From: JAGQPD01 sp020426865
GTDB taxonomy: Bacteria; Planctomycetota; Planctomycetia; Pirellulales; Pirellulaceae
Direction of reading: 5' to 3'
DNA: 64,000 nt
NCBI GenBank assembly: GCA_041399065.1
Contig: JAWKTN010000002.1
Coordinates: 930,001 to 994,000, forward strand
A program made the position numbers and the translations under genes. Under the pieces are notes generated by a model, which was not told the origin of the DNA, made no database searches, and worked only from the letters and a program-made list of their open reading frames with translations. Position 1 is the stretch's first letter; the number at the start of each line of letters is the position of its first letter. Positions 1-7,433 of the stretch are shown here, piece by piece.

Positions 1-2179
1 CTTCACCGTCCGCACCGACGGCCTCGATGAATTCCGGCGTACCAGGCCGCACTTCGTCACGTTTGGCTGTATAATCGCCGCGGTGCAGAATATGTGTTGG
101 AGCTGCATAGTCCGAATGACGCATCGTCATGATGGCGCGCACACGCGTCACCAGCTCGTTTTCGGCATCGCGGGCTTCTTGAAGTGTTTTTCTCGCCGCC
201 GCAACGGACTCGTCGCCCGTCAACAACTGATGTTCGACCGCCATCTGCGTCGTAACGTCGACGGCCGCATTGGGGCGCAGCGACTTGTAGAGAGCAAGCA
301 CTTCGATCGGCGACAGGATCGCGTTATACACATTCAGTTCGTCGACAACACCGTCGCGAAAACCAACGTCGCGAAACCGAGCGCCGATCGCCATAGATAC
401 GCCGCCGACGCTCGAATCTCCCCATTCCTTTCGATGACGAACATCGAGCGTCAGTTCATCGCGAATTACTTCGACCTCCGCCGACTGGCCATCGATGTAC
501 AATGCCAAGCCTGCCGCCTTGCCACTACCATCGTGGGTCACGGCCAGGTGCGACCATTGCTTGACAGGAATCGTCTGCCTGGCCCGGATACGGACGGCAT
601 TACCAGGCCAGAAATGGATCATCGAAAATTCCGGACGCCCCGCATCGATCGTCAGTTGCAGCCCACGGAACGCCGAATCCTCGGCCGCCACCGATTGATG
701 CAGTAACAACATTCGCCGTTGTTCCACAGCCGGTTTGACCCAGATGCTCCATGTCAACGGCGACGTCCGTCCGAACTCGGGCGCGCCATTGCATTTGATT
801 TCGTTATCACCATCGCAGACGGTCGCCTTGCCGGCCACACCATCGACGTCGCCATCCAGCGACATCTGCAGGACAGGCTCTCGTATTGGCAGACCCAAAT
901 CCGGCAATTCGTCGGCGTGGGCCGTCCAGTATTCCCTGGCCGCTGCGATCCGCTGAGAAAATGCCTGTTCGGCCGCAACCACCGCGGCCTGGGCAGCCAT
1001 GTGTCGCTCTCGCTGATCATCCTGATACAAAAGCAATGCGGGAGTTGGCACGCCCTTGGTAAAGTGCGAATAGACTCCCAGTTCGTCGATATCGGAGAAG
1101 TACGCCGATAACCGATAAAAGTCGCGCATCTTGATGGGATCAAACTTGTGATCGTGACAGCGCGAGCATTCCAGTGTCAGCCCCAGGAACGCCGTCCCGG
1201 CAGTAGTGGTACGATCAGCAATACCCGCCAAGCGAAACTCTTCAGGGATGCTCCCACCCTCGTTGGTCTGACGGTGCAGTCGATTGAAGGTCGTGCCCAA
1301 CTTTTGATCCTGAGTTGCACCGGGGATCAAGTCTCCGGCGATTTGTTCGATGATGAACTGATCGTAGGGCATGTTGCGATTGAACGCCTTGATGACCCAA
1401 TCCCGCCATGGCCATACTTCCATTTCGACGTCGGCCTGGTATCCGAACGTGTCCGCATAGCGGGCGACATCCAACCACATGTTGGCCATCCGCTCGCCGT
1501 ATGCCGGGGAATGCAGTAGCCGATCGACGACATCTTCATAGGCGTCCGTCGATTCATCCTGCTCGAAGGCATCGAGTTCTTCGAGAGTCGGCGGCAAACC
1601 GGTCAGATCGAGCGTCACTCGCCTCAACCACGTTGTACGTTCAACTTCCTGAGCCGGTGCGAAGCCGTGCTGACGCTGTCGATGAGCCACAAACTCGTCA
1701 ATCGAATTGCGAGCCCACCCATCACTAGCGTTAGGCGGGGTGATCGATTCGGGAATCGGCTCAAAGGACCAGTGTCGCTGGTAAACCGCACCTTGCCGGA
1801 TCCATTCGGTAAGCAATCGCTTCTCATCCGGCGAAAGCGTCTTGCCGCTATCGTCGGGAGGCATGCGTTCGTCCAGCGAATCGGTATTGATCCGTTGCAC
1901 CAGCGAGCTCTCGTCCGGCCTACCGGGCGCGATGGCACCGGCGGCGACCGCCGAGTCAAAATCGTCCAAGCGCAAATCAGCCTGGCGGTCCTCATCGTCG
2001 GGCCCATGGCAGACAAAACACTTGTCGGACAAGATCGAACGGATATCGCGGTTAAAGACGATCGGCTCTTCGGCATATCCAATCGAGGCGGCGAGGGCCC
2101 ACACCAAGGCCCACAAGCAGGCCAACCCCACGACGCTCATGCACGCTTGCCGTGGGATAGTAATGCAGCAGTTCATCAT
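1..2179 (-). CDS. Planctomycete-type cytochrome c / DUF1549 / LamG surface protein (C-terminus outside window)
   Basis: Partial gene read on the minus strand: the start lies at 2179 (two adjacent ATGs, 2179 and 2176) and the coding sequence runs off the left edge after 726 codons. An N-terminal hydrophobic stretch ends near residue 36 and looks like a signal peptide. A CFVCH heme-binding motif follows at about residues 54-58 inside the usual planctomycete cytochrome context (VFNRDIRSILSDKC). The DUF1549 region comes next, recognisable from DLTGLPPT and a second CxxCH in CSRCHDHKFDPI. A LamG-like jelly-roll insert spans roughly residues 465-640. In this family a DUF1553 domain normally ends the protein, and it would lie beyond the edge. 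Family members are exported and often sit near sulfatases or other degradative genes; the reaction is not established. Domain identity is secure, function is not. Confidence 0.9.
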   Translation of the reverse strand, partial: MMNCCITIPRQACMSVVGLACLWALVWALAASIGYAEEPIVFNRDIRSILSDKCFVCHGPDDEDRQADLRLDDFDSAVAAGAIAPGRPDESSLVQRINTDSLDERMPPDDSGKTLSPDEKRLLTEWIRQGAVYQRHWSFEPIPESITPPNASDGWARNSIDEFVAHRQRQHGFAPAQEVERTTWLRRVTLDLTGLPPTLEELDAFEQDESTDAYEDVVDRLLHSPAYGERMANMWLDVARYADTFGYQADVEMEVWPWRDWVIKAFNRNMPYDQFIIEQIAGDLIPGATQDQKLGTTFNRLHRQTNEGGSIPEEFRLAGIADRTTTAGTAFLGLTLECSRCHDHKFDPIKMRDFYRLSAYFSDIDELGVYSHFTKGVPTPALLLYQDDQRERHMAAQAAVVAAEQAFSQRIAAAREYWTAHADELPDLGLPIREPVLQMSLDGDVDGVAGKATVCDGDNEIKCNGAPEFGRTSPLTWSIWVKPAVEQRRMLLLHQSVAAEDSAFRGLQLTIDAGRPEFSMIHFWPGNAVRIRARQTIPVKQWSHLAVTHDGSGKAAGLALYIDGQSAEVEVIRDELTLDVRHRKEWGDSSVGGVSMAIGARFRDVGFRDGVVDELNVYNAILSPIEVLALYKSLRPNAAVDVTTQMAVEHQLLTGDESVAAARKTLQEARDAENELVTRVRAIMTMRHSDYAAPTHILHRGDYTAKRDEVRPGTPEFIEAVGADGE

Positions 2180-2428
2180 ACTTCGTCCAACCAAGGAGAC
2201 AGCGATGGAAGTCCGACCCTCAGTCTACGACGAAGAGCATCGTTTTGCCAGTTCCAAGTTCAAAACCGCCTTTGCAATTCCGACTTCACCGTTGCAGTCA
2301 GCATCGTCTGTTGGGCGGCCGCTCACCGAAAACACCGGCGGAGTACCGGCCATTGACATCGCGCGAACTCTCCGCAATTATGGACATACACATCCTCTTT
2401 TCGGTAGCACGTCTGTTGGACAAGAGAC

Positions 2429-3580
2429 ATGACTTTTGCAAACTACAGCTACGACGACTTTGGAATCAACCCGTTGATGTTTTATTACGAGGTCACACAA
2501 GCGTGTGATTTGGTCTGCAAGCACTGTCGGGCATCGGCGCAAGCCTGTTCGCATCCGGAGGAGCTGACAACGCAGCAGTCGCTGGCACTGATCGATCAGA
2601 TCGCCACGTTTCCGCGTCAACCCCACTTGGTGTTAACGGGGGGTGATCCGCTGAAGCGTCAGGACATATTTGAATTGATTCGCCATGCGGTCGATCGTGG
2701 CCTGCAGGTCGCGTTAACGCCATCGGCCACACCGCTGGCGACGCGGGAGGCGTTAGCGGAAGCGAAGCGTGCGGGAATTCGCCGATTGGGGATCAGTCTC
2801 GACGGCGTCGACGCCGTAACACATGACGCGTTTCGCGGTTGGGATGGCAGTTTTGAGCGGACGTTGCGCATGCTACACGATGCGCAGGGGCTTGGCTTGT
2901 CGGTGCAGGTGAATACAACGGTAACGCGACGCAACATGGATCAGATCGACGAGATGGCCGAATTGCTATCGCGCGAGAGCATCGCGATGTGGTCTGTGTT
3001 TTTTCTGGTACCCGTAGGGCGCGGGATCGATGAAGAGCGGATTTCGCCGCAGCAGTACGAAGAGGTTTTTGCACGGCTATGGCACCATGCCAGGCGACAG
3101 CCTTATGGCATCAAGACAACCGAGGCGCCGCACTATCGCCGCTTCGTCTTGCAGCAGCAAGGTGATCCATTGGCCGGTCCGGTGGACGATCAGGGCCGTG
3201 AACAGCAGCATTTGGCACATCGTTCACAGCGCGCTCCCCTGGGCATCCGGGACGGCAACGGCATCATGTTCGTGGGACACACGGGAGAAATTTTCCCGGC
3301 CGGCTTTTTGCCGATTGTCTGCGGTCGTTTTCCCAGCGATTCGGTTGTTGACGTCTATCAAAAACATCCGACATTTTTGGCACTGCGCGATCCTGATCGA
3401 TTCGAGGGCGATTGCGGCATTTGCGAATATCGGTATCTTTGTGGTGGCAGTCGGAGTCGTGCCTTTGGTGTGAGCGGCAATCCGCTCGCGGCGGAACCGG
3501 ATTGCGTCTATGAACCGGGACAGATTCCTACCATCGAACCAGGTTTACGCGAATGGCCTTCGGTCGCAAAAAGCGATTAA
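2429..3580 (+). CDS. Radical SAM/SPASM domain protein, coupled to selD
   Basis: 383 residues. The radical SAM cluster motif CDLVCKHC is at about residues 27-34, after FYYEVTQA, and would bind a 4Fe-4S cluster and S-adenosylmethionine. LTGGDPL follows as the second conserved motif. The C-terminal third carries a SPASM-like cysteine set (CGICEYRYLC and a later C before VYEP) for auxiliary clusters. The overall look resembles the family I remember as TIGR04053 (BA_1875-like) and more distantly the heme-modifying NirJ/AhbC/AhbD group, but I cannot fix the substrate. The stop codon TAA at 3578-3580 shares its last base with the ATG of selD, so the two are probably translationally coupled. That makes a selenium-related role plausible as inference only. 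The start at 2429 has a weak AAGAGA ribosome site. Confidence 0.88.
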   Translation: MTFANYSYDDFGINPLMFYYEVTQACDLVCKHCRASAQACSHPEELTTQQSLALIDQIATFPRQPHLVLTGGDPLKRQDIFELIRHAVDRGLQVALTPSATPLATREALAEAKRAGIRRLGISLDGVDAVTHDAFRGWDGSFERTLRMLHDAQGLGLSVQVNTTVTRRNMDQIDEMAELLSRESIAMWSVFFLVPVGRGIDEERISPQQYEEVFARLWHHARRQPYGIKTTEAPHYRRFVLQQQGDPLAGPVDDQGREQQHLAHRSQRAPLGIRDGNGIMFVGHTGEIFPAGFLPIVCGRFPSDSVVDVYQKHPTFLALRDPDRFEGDCGICEYRYLCGGSRSRAFGVSGNPLAAEPDCVYEPGQIPTIEPGLREWPSVAKSD

Positions 3581-4614
3581 TGGATTACGCCAGCTGTGCT
3601 GGATGAGCGGGCAAGTTGTCCGTTGAGGGAATCACGCAAGTTGTGCGTGATCTGCCAGCATTTCACGATCTCAACCTGATCGTCGGCGCGGAAGGAGCCA
3701 GCGACGCGGGGGTGTATCGCCTGTCCGACGAACTGTGGATCGTGCAAACGGTCGATTTCTTTCCTCCCCTGGTCGACGATCCGTTCGTCTACGGTCAAAT
3801 TGCTGCGGCGAATTCCTTGAGCGATGTCTATGCGATGGGTGGAACGCCGAAAACCGCCCTGAACGTGGTCGGTTTTCCCGACGATCAGCTGCCGCTGGAG
3901 GTACTAAGCGAAATCTTGCGGGGCGGGGCGGAGCGCGTTCAGCAGGCAGGTGCCGTGATCGCGGGGGGACACACGGTGCGGGATGTTGAAATCAAATATG
4001 GGCTATCGGTCACCGGGATCGTGGCCCCCGACGAGTTGATGACCAACCGGAATGCCCGCCCAGGAGATGTCTTGATTCTGACCAAGCCGCTCGGAACCGG
4101 CTACGTGACGACCGCTGCCAAAAAGGACCGATGTCCCGACAATGTGCTTGCTGCCGCCATCCAGAGCATGACACAGTTGAACGTTGTCGGTCGCGACGCG
4201 GCACGCGCTGGAAATGCCCGAGCCGCCACGGACATTACCGGTTTTGGCCTGGCAGTACACGCCGCGGAAATGGCACTTGCAAGCGGTGTCACGATCCAGC
4301 TGCATGTCGATCACCTGCCACTGTTGACGGGTGTCGAGGCACTGGTCGAACAAGGCTTTCGTACGCGGGCCACAAAGTCCAATCGCCAATTCGCCGAATC
4401 GCTGATGAAGATCGAAGGCGGTCCCGACACAATGCGACTCGAAGTTGCCTTTGATGCACAGACATCGGGAGGACTGCTGATCGCTGTCGATCCCTCCATG
4501 GCCGACGCCGTGTTGCAGTCGCTTCGCACTGCGGAAGCAGCTGCCGCGAGCATCGTAGGAAGCGTGTTGCCCAAGCAAGAACATGCTTTGATCCTTGTTC
4601 GGCATGTGGTCTGA
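3580..4614 (+). CDS. selD: Selenide, water dikinase, encoded with an in-frame UGA (selenocysteine)
   Basis: Makes selenophosphate from selenide and ATP, the selenium donor for selenocysteine tRNA. The longest UGA-free frame begins at a TTG at 3616, but that TTG is the Leu of the conserved active-site segment. Reading upstream in frame through the TGA at 3604-3606 reaches an ATG at 3580 and gives MDYASCAGUAGKLSVEGI, matching the family motif in which Cys or Sec precedes Gly/Ala and Lys (GAGCGCKIS in E. coli). With the UGA read as Sec the protein is 344 residues, the normal length. Downstream family features are intact: SDAGVY, TVDFFPPLVDDP, AMGGTP, AGGH and TKPLGTG. The position equivalent to E. 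coli Cys19 is Gly, as in many Sec-type SelD proteins as I remember them. The ATG overlaps the preceding stop as TAATG. Sec insertion needs selA, selB and selC, which are not in this window. Confidence 0.93.
3604..3651 (+). promoter_or_regulatory. Bacterial SECIS-like element with the Sec UGA codon of selD
   Basis: The UGA codon is 3604-3606. Downstream, ATCACGCA at 3631-3638 pairs perfectly with TGCGTGAT at 3644-3651, leaving a five-base loop AGTTG. The 8-bp stem places the apical loop 32 nt after the UGA, with a G at the second loop position. Both fit the published general rules for bacterial SECIS elements (loop within about 16-37 nt of the UGA, G among the first two loop bases). In bacteria SelB binds this type of hairpin in the mRNA to deliver Sec-tRNA. 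The hairpin is seen directly; its SelB binding is inferred. Confidence 0.8.
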
Positions 4615-4621
4615 AACAACG

Positions 4622-4645
4622 CACCGGTTGCCGCGGCGGTGTTTT
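4622..4645 (+). terminator. Weak terminator-like hairpin after selD
   Basis: CACCG at 4622-4626 pairs with CGGTG at 4637-4641 and is followed by TTTT, eight bases after the selD stop. The stem is only five pairs with a ten-base loop, so this is a weak candidate. Confidence 0.25.
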
Positions 4646-4815
4646 CTTAGCGCAACAGCGCGGAGAACCCCAAGCCCCATCGCGGCACGGCGACCTTTTA
4701 CCATTCTTTTACACGCGTCGCCGCCACCTCGCGCTGGCGCGTCCCGACGTATTCCATAAAATGTCAGCAGGCAGTATTGGATATTCGCATCCACAACTAC
4801 ACAAAGGAGCGAGTG

Positions 4816-5748
4816 ATGACGGTCAAGCAGATGGCCGGAGGAATGCGGTCGATGAGCGATAGCAAACCGAGCGTTGCGGAGCACGAGACCCAAGAAGTCC
4901 GGGCACGGTACCCGGACGGCATCAGTTGGGTCACCGTGTTTTGGATTGGCCTCTTGCACGTTGGGGCACTTGCCGCACCGTGGACATTCAGTTGGTCAGG
5001 GCTGGCCGTGATGTTCGTGTTATATTGGCTGACCGGAGGCATTGGCATTTGTCTGGGATATCACCGGTTGTTTAGTCATCGCAGTTTCAGCACCCACGCG
5101 CCGGTGCGCGCGTTGATCGCCTTGGTCGGGAACTTGGCGGGCGAAGGATCGGCGATCCACTGGACGGCGAACCATCGCAAGCATCACGCGTTGAGCGACC
5201 ACGACGGCGATCCTCATTCGCCTCGCGAGGGGTTCTGGTGGAGTCACATGTTGTGGTGTTTAGGAGCGATGAATCGCGAGCATCGCGAGGCCTATCATGC
5301 TCGCTGGGCCCGTGACCTCACATCGGACCCGGTGCTGCAGTTGCTCGACCGCACGTACATCGTTTGGCATCTGCTTCTGGCTGCTGGGCTGTTTGCGATC
5401 GGTTATGCTGTGGGCGGCTCTTCACTCGGCTGGTCCTACGTCGTGTGGGGCATGTTCGTGCGTTTGATTGTCGTGCTGCACTGCACATGGTTCATCAATT
5501 CGGTAACGCACGTGTGGGGCTACAAAAACTTTGAGACGACCGACGACAGCAAGAACCTGTGGTGGGTGGCACTGTTTACCTTTGGCGAAGGGTGGCACAA
5601 TAATCACCATGCCTTTCCGCGCCGAGCCAACTATGGTCGCAACTGGTGGGAAATCGACGTTACCTACCTGACGATCTGGCTGATGGGAAGACTCGGATTG
5701 GCGTGGGACATCGCAGGGGATGCTCCGCGAGCGGCCCCCACAACCTGA
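4816..5748 (+). CDS. Acyl-CoA/acyl-lipid delta-9-type fatty acid desaturase
   Basis: 310 residues from the ATG at 4816, which has a good AAAGGAG ribosome site seven bases upstream; a TTG at 4777 would add 13 residues without such a site. The protein is an integral membrane di-iron desaturase that inserts a double bond into fatty acyl chains. All three histidine boxes are present: HRLFSH, HRKHH and HNNHH, the last within GEGWHNNHHAFP, along with hydrophobic segments before the first box and between the second and third. NFETTDDSKNLWWVAL is typical of the delta-9 group. Electron donors are not encoded nearby. The Rrf2 regulator gene downstream has its own promoter, so shared transcription is not implied. 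Confidence 0.93.
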   Translation: MTVKQMAGGMRSMSDSKPSVAEHETQEVRARYPDGISWVTVFWIGLLHVGALAAPWTFSWSGLAVMFVLYWLTGGIGICLGYHRLFSHRSFSTHAPVRALIALVGNLAGEGSAIHWTANHRKHHALSDHDGDPHSPREGFWWSHMLWCLGAMNREHREAYHARWARDLTSDPVLQLLDRTYIVWHLLLAAGLFAIGYAVGGSSLGWSYVVWGMFVRLIVVLHCTWFINSVTHVWGYKNFETTDDSKNLWWVALFTFGEGWHNNHHAFPRRANYGRNWWEIDVTYLTIWLMGRLGLAWDIAGDAPRAAPTT

Positions 5749-5799
5749 CGGCGGCGGCATGCGAAACCTTCGAGAGTACCGAATCGCGGGGGCGTGTCG

Positions 5800-5828
5800 T
5801 TGACACCGTTTGACGCGCGCCCCATAAT
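5800..5828 (+). promoter_or_regulatory. Near-consensus sigma-70 promoter for the Rrf2 gene
   Basis: TTGACA at 5800-5805 (6/6) is separated by 17 bases from CATAAT at 5823-5828 (5/6). Transcription would begin near 5835, giving a leader of about 115 bases before the ATG at 5951. It is among the best-scoring promoters visible in the window. Confidence 0.7.
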
Positions 5829-5893
5829 GTGGAGATGAAGGTTCTTTTATCCGCAAGATTTTCCGCAAGATTTGCGTCAGGGCTGGGCGGTCC

Positions 5894-5929
5894 TCGGTCA
5901 GGCACTCGGTCGGGCACTCGGTCGGGCAC
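5894..5929 (+). repeat. Three tandem copies of a 12-bp unit
   Basis: TCGGTCAGGCAC is followed by two identical TCGGTCGGGCAC copies, lying in the leader between the Rrf2 promoter and its start codon. It could be a protein-binding array or simple slippage product; nothing shows which. Confidence 0.75.
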
Positions 5930-5950
5930 ATTGGATCGTGGGAGTCTTGC

Positions 5951-6388
5951 ATGATCTCTCAGACGGCAGAATATGCTTTGCGAGCGATCGTGTATCTGGC
6001 GGACCAAGAGATGCCGCAGACGAACGCTCAAATCGCTGAGGTGGCACAAATCCCGGTCGGATACTTGGCGAAAGTGATGCAGATGCTCAGCCGAGCAGGT
6101 TTGGTCAACGCACAGCGGGGCCTGCGCGGCGGATTCACTTTGGCACACGATCCGCAGGTGTTGACCGTGTTGACGGTCGTCAATGCAGTCGATCCGATCC
6201 GCCGTTTCCACGAGTGCCCATTGGGCTTGCATGGCATCAATCTCTGCCCGCTCCATCGCAGTCTCGACGATGCAGGCCAGAAAGTTGAGCAGGCGTTTGG
6301 CGACACGACGATCGCCGACTTACTGAGCGTCCCGCAACGTCGTAAGCCGCTTTGCCGATTTCCGATCGCCCCGGACGAAAAGCGATAG
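5951..6388 (+). CDS. Rrf2-family transcriptional regulator
   Basis: 145 residues. The N-terminal winged helix-turn-helix is typical of Rrf2 (MISQTAEYALRAIVYLA, then IPVGYLAKVMQMLSRAGLV and a GLRGGF wing). Cysteines occur in FHECPLG and NLCPLH with one more near the C-terminus (LCRF). Two cysteines nine residues apart plus a third do not match the compact cysteine triplet of IscR exactly, so iron-sulfur or redox sensing is possible but unproven. In this family such proteins control iron-sulfur biogenesis, nitric oxide or cysteine responses. It stands alone behind a strong promoter and a 12-bp repeat array that could be an operator. The iron-dependent desaturase upstream is a possible but unsupported target. 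Confidence 0.88.
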   Translation: MISQTAEYALRAIVYLADQEMPQTNAQIAEVAQIPVGYLAKVMQMLSRAGLVNAQRGLRGGFTLAHDPQVLTVLTVVNAVDPIRRFHECPLGLHGINLCPLHRSLDDAGQKVEQAFGDTTIADLLSVPQRRKPLCRFPIAPDEKR

Positions 6389-6399
6389 CCGCCAAAGTT

Positions 6400-6445
6400 C
6401 CACGGCTGTCCCGGCCGTCAATGAATCCACGGCTGTCCCAGCCGT
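6400..6445. repeat. Dispersed palindromic repeat, two copies
   Basis: CCACGGCTGTCCCGGCCGT at 6400-6418 and CCACGGCTGTCCCAGCCGT at 6427-6445. Each can fold through ACGGCTG and CAGCCGT arms. The same 19-mer recurs at 40677-40753 and 55092-55110. Confidence 0.85.
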
Positions 6446-6553
6446 AAGAATCTCACGCCTGCAGGCCGCAAGCTTCCTCGAACCAACCAATGCTAGCGAG
6501 CAACCCGTGCCGTGCAGATGGTGACGATCACGCGACTACCTCTATTGCTAACC

Positions 6554-6630
6554 CTCGCCCCCAAAAGGAGTTGCGGCGATGCGTGATATTGAAACGGCGT
6601 CTATTCTGCGGCATTCCTTTTGGGGGCGAG
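6554..6630. repeat. Perfect 16-bp inverted repeat with a 45-base interior
   Basis: CTCGCCCCCAAAAGGA at 6554-6569 is the exact reverse complement of 6615-6630. The interior shows no further strong pairing. It may be a structured transcript, a relic of a small mobile element or a chance duplication; there is no transposase. Confidence 0.6.
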
Positions 6631-6816
6631 CGGCCAGAGCAACGCCTGTTATTCATCAGCCCACTTAACGTCTCACTTGTGGGTAAGGATGAAAGGATGG
6701 CAACGCACTTGGTTGCGTTGGTCGACCGGTCGGAGTAGGATCACCGCAACTCCGAATCGAGCACGACGTCGGCCCCGCATTCGACGTCATTCCCTATTCC
6801 CTGGAAAGCTGGGACG

Positions 6817-7338
6817 ATGGGCACCACTTGGCGAAGAACGAAACCACGCAGTCATTCGAAACCCCACTGGAATAGAGTGGCATTTTCAGGTCACTTTGCA
6901 GCGTATCTTGCCGTTTCGATTTTTCTTATGCTGGTCAGTGAAGGATGTGGTCGCGATCGTCCTCGAACCGTAAAGATCGATGGTCGGGTCACGCTTGACC
7001 AGGGGGACTGGCCGGCGTCGGGCGAGATCCTGTTTCTGCCGGTCGAGCCAGCGGCAGGTTATCCTCGGCACAATGCGGTGGCGAAGTTCGCGACCGACGG
7101 CGCTTTTGACCGAGTGACAACGTGGGAGGAGGGAGACGGGATCGTTCCGGGAACTTACCGCATCGCGATCACTTGCTGGAAGACGCCGCCGCAATTCAAC
7201 GGTCCGCCTCCGGTATCGTGGGTTGACCAGCGTTACATCGCCGGATCCACGAGCGACAAAGAAGTGGAAATCACGATCGAATCGTCTGGGGAATCCTTCG
7301 TGTGGGATTTTCCGGGGAACAAGAGCCTGCGTAAATGA
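6817..7338 (+). CDS. Probable lipoprotein with a carboxypeptidase-regulatory-like fold
   Basis: 173 residues. A basic N-terminus is followed by a hydrophobic segment (AAYLAVSIFLMLVSEGC) whose Cys at about residue 44 could be a lipidation site, though the lipobox SEGC is imperfect. The mature part reads VKIDGRVTLDQGDWPASGEILFLPVE and later VPGTYRIAI, the pattern of the beta-sandwich proteins often found downstream or upstream of DUF1559 genes in planctomycetes. It is therefore probably an exported lipoprotein with an unknown ligand. The next gene on this strand starts 96 bases downstream. No strong ribosome site marks the ATG at 6817, so the start is tentative. Confidence 0.7.
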   Translation: MGTTWRRTKPRSHSKPHWNRVAFSGHFAAYLAVSIFLMLVSEGCGRDRPRTVKIDGRVTLDQGDWPASGEILFLPVEPAAGYPRHNAVAKFATDGAFDRVTTWEEGDGIVPGTYRIAITCWKTPPQFNGPPPVSWVDQRYIAGSTSDKEVEITIESSGESFVWDFPGNKSLRK

Positions 7339-7433
7339 GACAAGCGACTTTTCGAGTGGCCGCAAGAACGCGCAACCGAGTAATACTGATTGACCGTAGC
7401 AAATATTATTTGAACACAACAAGGAGCCAAGAC

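Larger units (their letters stand above)
6389..6816. other. Gene-poor stretch holding repeats
   Basis: 428 bases between the Rrf2 gene and a lipoprotein gene. I see two copies of the dispersed palindromic repeat near its left end and a 16-bp inverted repeat in the middle. Short open frames here do not look like proteins. Confidence 0.6.

Noticed and set aside
3616..4614. selD starting at the TTG at 3616
   Set aside because: That codon is the Leu of the conserved active-site segment; the true reading passes through the upstream UGA to the ATG at 3580.
4003..4959. Minus-strand frame of 318 codons
   Set aside because: Antisense to selD and the start of the desaturase gene; composition is not protein-like.
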